A stretch of 12,933 nucleotides of DNA from CAYHWW01 sp964360145 (lineage in GTDB: Bacteria > Bdellovibrionota > UBA1018 > CAYHWW01): NCBI GenBank assembly GCA_964360145.1, contig CAYHWW010000094.1, positions 1-12,933 of the forward strand. The letters run 5' to 3'. Positions 6,733 through 12,933 of this stretch are shown here, piece by piece. How positions within the stretch are numbered: the stretch's first letter is position 1; each line of letters opens with the position of its first letter. The translations under genes and the position numbers were made by a program. The notes beneath the pieces were generated by a model, which was given only the letters and a program-made list of their open reading frames with translations, did no database searches and was not told where the DNA came from.

Positions 6733-9700
6733 AAATATTATCCTATTATTTCGCGCATGCGTTGGCATCGCACTTATTGTTCACGGCGCAGCGTGCAGTG
6801 CCTTTGCGGAAGAGGAGTTAACCCCGACTGCAACGCATTCAGGAGGCACCACGACAATAACTTATGGTGAAGTTGAACGAAGGTTCGGCACCGAAAGGGG
6901 CTATGGAGAACATACGTTCACGATGCGCATCAACTTCCCGGGCCGGGCTGTCCCAGGCACAGCGGCTGCAGTTATCAGTGCGGTCAGTATCGGAAACTCC
7001 ATTCTGAGTTACATCTCAGACACCCGCGCCCAGCGTGTCGCCATCGAAAACCAGAGTCGGGTCGATGCCGTGCACGGAGCCGTCGATGCGGCAACCAATT
7101 CCATTGGGGTTGCGCAGGCGGGCTACGGCAACGCAGGCAGTGCTGTCATCGCTAGATACGGTGCTTTAGATACGTCCTTTGGGCATTTAGCGCGTACATC
7201 CCTGGCATTAGCCCCGGAGACTAATTTCAGCAGCGGAACGGGCACTTTCATCGCGTTGCCGCCGTTTGCATCGAATAATGGCGCACGGCCTGAGGTGCGC
7301 ATTGGCGATCATGGCCAGAGCAACAACAGCGAACCCGACTATGACCGATGCGTTCAGTCTCAGGGTGCCCCCGTGAACGTGGGCAGCGGCGCCATGTGGC
7401 ACAAGTTCACTGATTTTACGATGAAGGGGCGCAGTGCCGAGACAGCCATCGTGTGGTCGCGCACCTATATGACTGTGAGCGCCCGCACTAGTGGTGACTT
7501 TGGCCCGCATTGGCACCATGGCTACGAAACGCGGCTCTTGAGCGAGTCTTCCGCGAATAAAAACATTCTCTGGCTCGATGAAGCTGGTGGGCTGAAGCGC
7601 TTTACTTACGATGATGCCACCCAAGCCTTTACCAATCCCGCAGGGTTCCTGGGCTCCCTTGGCCTCGTCTCAGATCACTACGAGCTGAAGAAGACCGGCG
7701 GCATGACTTACTTCTTTGCCTACGGCAATGGCGGCGCCGCACCTGCTGGTGCATTAGTTAAAATGCGCGATCGACATGGCCAAGAAATAACGTTTACTTA
7801 CAGCGGCGGCGCGCTCGCTCAAATTGCCACAGGTCTTGCTGGTACCGTGAGCATTACCCGCGACAGCAGTGGTCGCATCAGTGCAGTGACACGCGATCGC
7901 GATGGGCTGACTTATAGCTACAGCTATGACAGCGAGGGGCGTCTCGCCACAAGCGCTGACTTTGAAAACTACGTCACGACATACCGCTACACCTCAAATC
8001 GCCCTGGCACCAAGGCGCAGGGCCTGCTTGCTTCCTTCACTGACCCGCTGCAGCGAGTGACGTCATTTACCTACTACGACAACGGTCAGGCCCATGAGCA
8101 ACGTGAGCCCGGTAACGCATACCGCGCATTCAGCTACGTTTCCTCGTCGGGCATCCCCACTACGCGACTGCAAGAGATTGATGGTGCGACAACCGAGTTT
8201 AGACTCACTGCCCTGGGGCAAGTCGCAGAGGTTGTGTATGCCGACGGTGGCCGTGTCCAGCGTGTGTGGGATGCCCATGATCGTATCACTGCCCGCATTG
8301 ACGAGCAGGGCCATCGCACCGACTATCGGTTTGATGCCCGTGGCAATGTCAGTGGCGTGAAACGCGCCGAAGACTCTGCCTTTACTCAGATGGGCTATGA
8401 CAGCTCGTTCGATCAAGCCACGAGCTATCAGCCCCTTGCTGGTGGTGCGTTGAGCATGAGCATTGACCCGTCTACGGGCGACGTCACAAGCGTGACGCGA
8501 GGCAGCGGCGGCACCGCCCTGTCGCTGTCGTTGAGCTACGACGCCTTTGGTAATATCGTGGGCGTCAACAACGGTCGGGGCAGCTATGGCAACGCAACGA
8601 ATAGCGATGGTCTTGTCACTGCGGTGTTCGATGCCCGCAATCCTGAATCCCGCGGTTACGACGCACGAGGTCGTGTGAGCATGCGCCGCTGGAGTAGTGG
8701 CCGCAGCATGCACTACGTCTATGATAACTTCGACCGCGTCACGTCGATTGTGGATAGCCACGGACCTGATGTGGTTTTAACATATGACGTGATGGGCAGA
8801 ATGCTTATGCGGGCAGTCACGGATGGATCAAGCACTCACACCACGGCCTATGCCTGGGATGACCGCGATCGCTTGGTGCGCGTCACTGATGCGCTGGGCC
8901 GCGCCACTGATATTCAATATGACCGCGTGGCCATGGGTTGTGATGTGGTGGATAAGCCAACGCGTATTATTGACCCCGCGGGTCGAATTACGGCGATGGA
9001 ATACGACAGCCGTCAACGCCTTACGCACATGACCGATGCTAAGGGGCAGGTCACACAATATGAATACAACTTGCGCGGGGATCTGACGGCGCTCACCGAT
9101 GCTGAAAATCACCGCTCGCAGTTTTTTTATGATGGCAATGGGCGCCTTGTTCGACAGGAACGCCCCAGCTCTGCTGGTAATGGCACTGTGGTGACTGAGA
9201 TCACGCGTTACTCATTCGACGGCGCAGATCGCTTGACCAAGCAAGAGAAGACGAGCACAGCAGCAGGTGCTGCAACAGCCGTAACAGAAATGTCTTACGA
9301 TAGCTTTGACCGCATGGTGGGCCGCACATTAAAGAGCGTTGCCGCTGACGGTACTGTGACTGTGCAAGATACAAGTCACTTCAGCTATGAGCCGCAGCTT
9401 GATACCGCACTTCGCACGCAAGCAAACAACGATGTTGCGAACCTTGGATTCACCTATGAGGCTGTACCTCCGTTTGCACTCACCGCATTTAGCCAGCGGG
9501 CCGCGCAGGCGGGCAACCCCTGGGGCATTCCGCAGGGTACGTTCGCTGTGAGCCGCGACGTGACGGGTCAGATTGGCGGCATCAATTGGGATGGCATTGA
9601 TCTTTACAGCGCCCAATACGATGCGGCAGCGAGGCTGATGCGAGTGCTCTCAGGCTACGCGAGCCAGAACCTTGAGCTCAACATAGGTTTTGATGGCTTT

Positions 9701-11140
9701 GGCCGCAGGACCTCACAGACGTCGAGCACGGGCCTCTCTGGCTCGTGGGCCTGGGATGCCCTGAGCCGTGCGATCTCGACCAACTGGAGCGGAAGTGATG
9801 GCGCCGTGGCGCAGTCCATCACCGCGGCCCTGGTTTACGATGTGGCCGGAAATGTCACCTCGATCGCCAGAGAAATGGGCACTTTCACGTTTGGCCACGA
9901 CCAGGCGGATCAGCTCACGTCGGTGAACGGCCCTGCAAGCCTTGGCAACCTCATTGACAATCGTAGCTGGAGCTTTGACGGTGCGGGCAACCGCACCAAT
10001 GACTCCGCGTTGGGTGCTGGCGCTTCGATTAATAATGTGATCACACAGCTCGGCGGGCGCAGGTATGAGACTGACGACGTGGGCAATGTGACTCGCATCT
10101 GGGGCGACCAAAACTCGATTGGTGACAGCCACTTCACCATGCGCCCTGATGGCAAAGTCACGGCATTCAGCAGGTCGATTGGATCTGGTGGCGGTGCAGT
10201 GAACACACTTGCCACATATGCCTTCGATGCCTTGGGTCGTAGGGTTGCAAAATCTGTGACCACAAATGGCGTCATTGTGAACCAGGCTTATGCCTTCCTC
10301 GGCGATGAGGATAAAGTACTTCTAGGTAAGAAGGGCAATGGCGTGGTTCAGCTCTTTATCGCCGGCGCTGGCTCCGATGAACACTTGGGCCAGATTGATG
10401 TCGGTGGAGTGAGGGTCTACGTGACTGATCACCTCGGCAGCATCTTGAATAGCATCGCAGCTGGCACCAACCGGGTTTACGCGCCCTTTGGGGAACTGCT
10501 AGGAACCCCGCCTAGCATCACGGCTTCTTCGGATGCGGTGATGTACGGATGGCAGGGTTTGAGCTTTGATGCCGCAAGCGGCCTCTATGAAAATGGCCCT
10601 CGGATGTATAACCAGACGACGGGCCGCTTCTTACAGACCGATCCCATTGGGTTTGCTGGCCACACGATGAACCTCTATGAGTCGAGGTTCAATAATCCGC
10701 TTAGGTATACCGATCCGAGCGGTCTTGACGTTTTCTTTGTCTCCTTTGGTGGCAACTATGGCATCAGCGGCTCGTCGGGGTCAGCACAAGGAGGCGCAGG
10801 TTCATTTGGAACTGGCATTGGCTACGATACGAATGGCAGTGGCTTCTTTGGCTTCACGACGAGTGGATCTGGAACAACAGTAGGCGGCGCTTTTGCTGGT
10901 GGCGGCGTAACTGGTGGTTATTTCCCAGGAACGCAAGGTCAGTTTTTTGGGCCGGGCACCGAACAAAATGTAAGCTTTGGAGTTGGCGAATTTGGTGGTG
11001 GTTTCTCCAGAATTCAGTCCAGTGGTGTTACAGGCTATGCTGCGAGCATTTACGGTTTTGGAGTGGGAGCCTCTGCATCTAACATCCAGACTCAAACTAA
11101 TCCTGCCAAAGGCTTTAGCCAAGCCTGCGGGGGCAGGTGA
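6722..11140 (+). CDS. Rhs/YD-repeat polymorphic-toxin-like protein with Sec signal peptide
   Basis: This is a full-length Rhs protein of 1472 aa. A Sec signal peptide occupies about residues 1-29 (MKNKNIILLF, cleavage after AFA). Residues 30-210 are an unrecognised N-terminal region with a weakly hydrophobic helix near 77-98. A DUF6531-like segment with VNVGSGAMWHKFTDF follows at about 215-290. YD repeats such as YDSEGRL, FDARGNV, YDVMGRM and YDGNGRL then fill about 390-1240. These build the hollow beta-cocoon of this family. The Rhs core ends YTDPSGL (1329-1335), with the paired aspartates D1307 and D1331 of the DPxG motifs linked to self-cleavage in characterised Rhs proteins. A 137-aa glycine-rich tail (1336-1472) is the variable tip. 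No PAAR, VgrG or type VI gene is nearby, so export through Sec is inferred. A two-helix membrane protein follows 3 bp later. The protein lacks a recognisable nuclease or other toxin motif in its tail. Confidence 0.95.
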   Translation: MKNKNIILLFRACVGIALIVHGAACSAFAEEELTPTATHSGGTTTITYGEVERRFGTERGYGEHTFTMRINFPGRAVPGTAAAVISAVSIGNSILSYISDTRAQRVAIENQSRVDAVHGAVDAATNSIGVAQAGYGNAGSAVIARYGALDTSFGHLARTSLALAPETNFSSGTGTFIALPPFASNNGARPEVRIGDHGQSNNSEPDYDRCVQSQGAPVNVGSGAMWHKFTDFTMKGRSAETAIVWSRTYMTVSARTSGDFGPHWHHGYETRLLSESSANKNILWLDEAGGLKRFTYDDATQAFTNPAGFLGSLGLVSDHYELKKTGGMTYFFAYGNGGAAPAGALVKMRDRHGQEITFTYSGGALAQIATGLAGTVSITRDSSGRISAVTRDRDGLTYSYSYDSEGRLATSADFENYVTTYRYTSNRPGTKAQGLLASFTDPLQRVTSFTYYDNGQAHEQREPGNAYRAFSYVSSSGIPTTRLQEIDGATTEFRLTALGQVAEVVYADGGRVQRVWDAHDRITARIDEQGHRTDYRFDARGNVSGVKRAEDSAFTQMGYDSSFDQATSYQPLAGGALSMSIDPSTGDVTSVTRGSGGTALSLSLSYDAFGNIVGVNNGRGSYGNATNSDGLVTAVFDARNPESRGYDARGRVSMRRWSSGRSMHYVYDNFDRVTSIVDSHGPDVVLTYDVMGRMLMRAVTDGSSTHTTAYAWDDRDRLVRVTDALGRATDIQYDRVAMGCDVVDKPTRIIDPAGRITAMEYDSRQRLTHMTDAKGQVTQYEYNLRGDLTALTDAENHRSQFFYDGNGRLVRQERPSSAGNGTVVTEITRYSFDGADRLTKQEKTSTAAGAATAVTEMSYDSFDRMVGRTLKSVAADGTVTVQDTSHFSYEPQLDTALRTQANNDVANLGFTYEAVPPFALTAFSQRAAQAGNPWGIPQGTFAVSRDVTGQIGGINWDGIDLYSAQYDAAARLMRVLSGYASQNLELNIGFDGFGRRTSQTSSTGLSGSWAWDALSRAISTNWSGSDGAVAQSITAALVYDVAGNVTSIAREMGTFTFGHDQADQLTSVNGPASLGNLIDNRSWSFDGAGNRTNDSALGAGASINNVITQLGGRRYETDDVGNVTRIWGDQNSIGDSHFTMRPDGKVTAFSRSIGSGGGAVNTLATYAFDALGRRVAKSVTTNGVIVNQAYAFLGDEDKVLLGKKGNGVVQLFIAGAGSDEHLGQIDVGGVRVYVTDHLGSILNSIAAGTNRVYAPFGELLGTPPSITASSDAVMYGWQGLSFDAASGLYENGPRMYNQTTGRFLQTDPIGFAGHTMNLYESRFNNPLRYTDPSGLDVFFVSFGGNYGISGSSGSAQGGAGSFGTGIGYDTNGSGFFGFTTSGSGTTVGGAFAGGGVTGGYFPGTQGQFFGPGTEQNVSFGVGEFGGGFSRIQSSGVTGYAASIYGFGVGASASNIQTQTNPAKGFSQACGGR
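9746..10726 (+). repeat. Imperfect direct repeat, copy 1: C-terminal Rhs core
   Basis: This 981-bp segment of the full-length Rhs gene, from the WAWDAL codons to the DPSGL codons, is repeated at 11427-12416. By eye about two thirds of the encoded residues are identical, with only short exact DNA matches such as an 18-base run covering VTDHLG. It marks the extent of the cassette shared with the orphan gene. Confidence 0.88.
10727..11137 (+). other. Variable C-terminal tip of the full-length Rhs protein
   Basis: The 137 residues after DPSGL are rich in Gly, Ser, Phe and Thr, with patterns such as GSGFFGFTTSGSG and GVGEFGGGF. The single cysteine lies in the terminal motif QACGGR. There is no HxH, HNH, PD-(D/E)XK, ADP-ribosyltransferase or deaminase signature that I can see. 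Parts of it align with the orphan tail (GFTTSGSGT, IQTQT, ACGGR). A membrane- or surface-acting tip would fit the small membrane protein that follows, but a purely structural tail is also possible. Confidence 0.7.
11135..11137 (+). promoter_or_regulatory. Shine-Dalgarno of the small membrane protein
   Basis: AGG, within GGGGGCAGG at the very end of the Rhs gene, lies 6 nt before ATG 11144. It couples translation of the small membrane protein to the end of the Rhs gene. Confidence 0.5.
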
Positions 11141-11143
11141 AGC

Positions 11144-11374
11144 ATGCCTTGGCTAACTAAGACTGGGATTATCATCGCAACTGGTGGTGCGATCTTTGGT
11201 ATTGTGAGTTGGATGTCGGCGCTGTTCAGCAGCAAAAAATCGACGAGATTTTTTCTATTACCGGAGAATGCTGCGAAGAGGGCCAACCGAGGACTAGTCC
11301 TCTGGATTGCTAGCTGGCTTCTCGCGGCGGGGCTTATTTTTATATCTGAGCGATGGCTACACTTATCGGGCTGA
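11144..11374 (+). CDS. Small two-helix membrane protein, candidate immunity protein
   Basis: This 76-aa protein has two predicted transmembrane helices, about residues 7-28 (GIIIATGGAIFGIVSWMSAL) and 50-68 (LVLWIASWLLAAGLIFI). A basic segment between them (SSKKSTR, KRANR) should stay in the cytoplasm, so both termini would face the periplasm. It starts 3 bp after the Rhs stop, exactly where immunity genes of Rhs and other polymorphic toxins lie. No family is recognised, so the immunity role is inferred from position and size. Being a membrane protein, it would fit a tip that attacks or crosses the inner membrane. Alternatively it could be a remnant or an assembly factor. Confidence 0.72.
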   Translation: MPWLTKTGIIIATGGAIFGIVSWMSALFSSKKSTRFFLLPENAAKRANRGLVLWIASWLLAAGLIFISERWLHLSG

Positions 11375-11399
11375 AACGCTTAGGGCCATTGCAGTCAGT

Positions 11400-11403
11400 G
11401 AGG
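11400..11403 (+). promoter_or_regulatory. Shine-Dalgarno giving the orphan Rhs cassette its own start
   Basis: GAGG lies 5 nt before ATG 11409. The frame stays open for another 34 codons upstream (to 11307), but that part overlaps the small membrane gene and has no better site. This supports initiation at 11409. Confidence 0.5.
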
Positions 11404-11408
11404 CGAGA

Positions 11409-12839
11409 ATGAGTCAGAGAAAAAAGTGGACTTGGGATGCGCTGAATCGCATGACCTCCATCAACTGGATTGGCAACGATGGCGCCGTGGCGCAATCAAT
11501 CACCGAAGCCCTAGTTTACGATGTTGCTGGCAACATCACCACCGTGATGCGGGAAATGGGTGTGTTCACATTCACCCATGATGCCACAGATCAGCTCACA
11601 ACTATGAATGGGCCTGCTGCTCTTGGTAGTCTCATCGATAACCGCACTTGGTCATTTGATGGAACGGGCAACCGCATTAACGACTCTATTCTAGGCGCTG
11701 GAAGTTCTGTGAATAACGTCATCACTCAACTGGGTGGTCACAACTACACCGCTGACGCAAGTGGATGGGGCAACATCACCCGCATCAGCGGCAATCAAAA
11801 CTCGATTGGCGATAGGCGCTTCACATATCGCGCAGACGGACAGATCACTGCGTTCACAAAATCCATTGGCAATGGCGGCAGTCAGATTGACACGAGTGCG
11901 ATCTACGCCGTCGATGCTCTTGGTCGCAGAACAGCAAAATCTGTGACCATTAATAGTGGTGCAACGATCAAGCAATCATTCGCCTTCATGGGCGATGAAG
12001 ATAAAATACTGCTTGGACGCAAAGGCAACGGTGTTGTGCAACTCTTCATCGACGGAGCTGGCATGGATGAGCACCTTGCACAAATCGATGTCGCCGGAGT
12101 CAGAGTCTATGTGACTGATCACCTCGGCTCGGTCCTTAACAGTGCGGCCGCTGGTAGCGGCAATGTATACTCACCATGGGGTGAGGTGTTGGTTGCTGCT
12201 CCTGTGCTCACTGACGGCAGCGATGCCGTGGTTTACGGCTTAGCTGGCGGTACTTACAACATTGAGTCTGGAACTATTACTTTTGGTGTGCGTGAGTATG
12301 ATCCTGTCTTGGGCCGCTGGTTGTCCGCAGATCCTATTGGCTTTGCTGGCGGGGATGTAAACCTCTACGCGTATGTCTGGAACAACCCCCTAAAGTACAC
12401 TGACCCCAATGGCCTAGCAGGCATCATTGCCGGATCTGGTGGCGCTGCAGGCGGTGGTCAGGGTGAAGGTCTTGTTTTCGAGGCCAGTGGCGGCATCGCC
12501 ATAGGCACGGAGGGTGGATCTTTCGGGGCTGCCGGTTTTGCCTCTACAGGTAGTGGTACCGCCATTGGCGGCGGTGTGCTGGCGGCAGGTCCTCTATTTG
12601 GGATCTTCTACGGCGACATTAGCAGTCTGAGCGGCCCAGGTTCATCGACGACAATCACGACGCCTGCATTCTCCATCTCCTTCCTATCCAATAGTGAAGG
12701 TTCTATCGGAATAGTTTTTGGTAAGGGCGGTATCGGCCGGGGCTTGGCTATCTTCGAGACGCAAACCCAAACGCAGGTTGGCGGCGTAAACGGAAACGGC
12801 CTGTTCTCAAATGGCCCCATTAATGCCTGCGGTCGCTAA
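11409..12839 (+). CDS. Orphan Rhs C-terminal cassette (core fragment plus glycine-rich tip)
   Basis: From ATG 11409 this encodes 476 aa. After only six residues (MSQRKK) the sequence joins the Rhs core at WTWDAL and stays collinear with residues about 1009-1335 of the neighbouring full-length Rhs protein, up to DPNGL (residues 332-336). It lacks a signal peptide, the N-terminal domain, DUF6531 and most YD repeats. The paired aspartates of the two DPxG motifs (D308 and D332) are kept at the same 24-residue spacing. The 140-aa tail is glycine-rich and ends NACGR. Such orphan or displaced rhs-CT modules are known beside full-length rhs genes and can supply new tips by recombination. The frame is intact over the whole length, which suggests selection, either for the reservoir role or for the product itself. 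An annotation as an Rhs pseudogene fragment is the alternative. Confidence 0.85.
   Translation: MSQRKKWTWDALNRMTSINWIGNDGAVAQSITEALVYDVAGNITTVMREMGVFTFTHDATDQLTTMNGPAALGSLIDNRTWSFDGTGNRINDSILGAGSSVNNVITQLGGHNYTADASGWGNITRISGNQNSIGDRRFTYRADGQITAFTKSIGNGGSQIDTSAIYAVDALGRRTAKSVTINSGATIKQSFAFMGDEDKILLGRKGNGVVQLFIDGAGMDEHLAQIDVAGVRVYVTDHLGSVLNSAAAGSGNVYSPWGEVLVAAPVLTDGSDAVVYGLAGGTYNIESGTITFGVREYDPVLGRWLSADPIGFAGGDVNLYAYVWNNPLKYTDPNGLAGIIAGSGGAAGGGQGEGLVFEASGGIAIGTEGGSFGAAGFASTGSGTAIGGGVLAAGPLFGIFYGDISSLSGPGSSTTITTPAFSISFLSNSEGSIGIVFGKGGIGRGLAIFETQTQTQVGGVNGNGLFSNGPINACGR
11427..12416 (+). repeat. Imperfect direct repeat, copy 2: orphan Rhs core
   Basis: This 990-bp segment is the second copy of 9746-10726, three codons longer, with two visible insertions (one in the TADASGWGN region, one in TINSGAT). 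The left breakpoint falls a few codons after the orphan start codon and the right one at the DPxGL boundary, where the tails diverge much more strongly. Confidence 0.88.
12417..12836 (+). other. Variable C-terminal tip of the orphan Rhs cassette
   Basis: The 140 residues after DPNGL are rich in Gly, Ala, Ser and Ile, with GFASTGSGTAIGGG, an ETQTQTQ stretch and a C-terminal NACGR holding the only cysteine. The layout parallels the tip of the full-length protein, though most positions differ. No known toxin motif is visible. Confidence 0.65.
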
Positions 12840-12840
12840 C

Positions 12841-12844
12841 GAGG
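12841..12844 (+). promoter_or_regulatory. Shine-Dalgarno of the gene cut by the right edge
   Basis: GAGG (continuing as GAGGACGGA) starts two bases after the orphan Rhs stop and lies 8 nt before ATG 12853. Its quality is the main reason to accept the short frame that follows as a gene start. Confidence 0.45.
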
Positions 12845-12852
12845 ACGGAACT

Positions 12853-12933
12853 ATGTTCGCACTCTCTGGAACCCTGAAAATCGAGGATATTGGCCTAGAT
12901 CCGTTCCGCCGTTTGCTCTCCAGATACTTCTCC
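12853..12933 (+). CDS. Start of a gene downstream of the orphan tip (partial)
   Basis: Twenty-seven codons are visible, from ATG 12853 to the window edge with no stop (MFALSGTLKIEDIG...). The spacing of 13 bp from the orphan Rhs stop, together with a good Shine-Dalgarno, makes this the expected place for the cognate partner or immunity gene of the orphan tip. The visible residues are amphipathic, not a transmembrane helix, and differ from the 76-aa membrane protein after the first Rhs gene. No family can be assigned from this fragment. Confidence 0.5.
   Translation, partial: MFALSGTLKIEDIGLDPFRRLLSRYFS

Noticed and set aside
8063..8761. Long minus-strand open frame (232 codons) inside the Rhs gene
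   Set aside because: It lies wholly opposite YD repeats, is rich in Ala, Val, His and Ile as expected for an antisense shadow of a GC-rich gene, and has no ribosome binding site or family resemblance.
6722..11140. Rhs protein as a type VI secretion effector
   Set aside because: The N-terminus is a Sec signal peptide and no PAAR motif, VgrG, Hcp or EagR-like gene is visible in the window.
11307..11408. N-terminal extension of the orphan Rhs cassette (34 codons)
   Set aside because: It overlaps the small membrane gene in another frame, shows no Rhs homology, and a better ribosome binding site sits before 11409.
1..12933. CRISPR arrays, insertion sequences, tRNA genes or phage attachment sites
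   Set aside because: No regularly spaced short repeats, transposase or integrase frames, tRNA-like cloverleaf or CCA end were seen on either strand.

Overview
The window is about 12.9 kb of moderately GC-rich bacterial DNA, densely packed with genes for exported proteins. Gram-negative features dominate: three lipoprotein signal peptides with clear lipoboxes, several Sec signal peptides, and strings of overlapping genes. The mix of a cysteine-paired RCC1 beta-propeller, a secreted pentapeptide-repeat protein, orphan lipoproteins and a Sec-tagged Rhs protein resembles predatory or delta-like lineages (Bdellovibrionota or Oligoflexia, Myxococcota). No phylogenetic marker gene is present, so this placement is a weak inference. 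I see no tRNA, rRNA, CRISPR array, transposase or integrase.

Region 1 (1-3277, + strand) is a tight four-gene operon. It holds the 3' part of an unrecognised gene open at the left edge, a small lipoprotein, a secreted pentapeptide-repeat protein, and a secreted seven-bladed RCC1-type propeller in which every blade carries one cysteine pair. Each gene overlaps the next by 4 to 16 bases, so translation is probably coupled and the products probably act together in the envelope.

Region 2 (3278-4277) holds a minus-strand gene for a 268-aa lipoprotein and a 121-bp divergent intergenic region with a good sigma70-like promoter pointing right. The longest reading frames of the two divergent genes overlap, but both lipobox signal peptides place the true starts at 4156 (minus) and 4278 (plus).

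Region 3 (4278-11374, + strand) is the core of the window: a 609-aa lipoprotein, a 210-aa exported helical protein, and a full-length 1472-aa Rhs/YD-repeat protein with its own Sec signal peptide. The three genes overlap and are probably one transcript. The Rhs protein has a DUF6531-like start, many YD repeats, a complete Rhs core ending in DPSGL, and a 137-aa glycine-rich variable tail. Three bases later comes a 76-aa two-helix membrane protein in the position where Rhs immunity genes sit.

Region 4 (11409-12933) is an orphan Rhs cassette. It repeats only the last ~330 residues of the Rhs core and carries a different 140-aa glycine-rich tail. It has its own start codon and ribosome binding site, and is followed 13 bp later by the start of another gene cut by the window end, probably its partner or immunity gene. 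The layout matches a polymorphic-toxin locus with a displaced tip. It is unusual in two ways: the Rhs protein goes through Sec with no PAAR or type VI partner, and the two tails are recognisably related to each other, sharing a C-terminal A-C-G-(G)-R motif, instead of being unrelated toxin domains. I cannot match these tails to a known toxin family.
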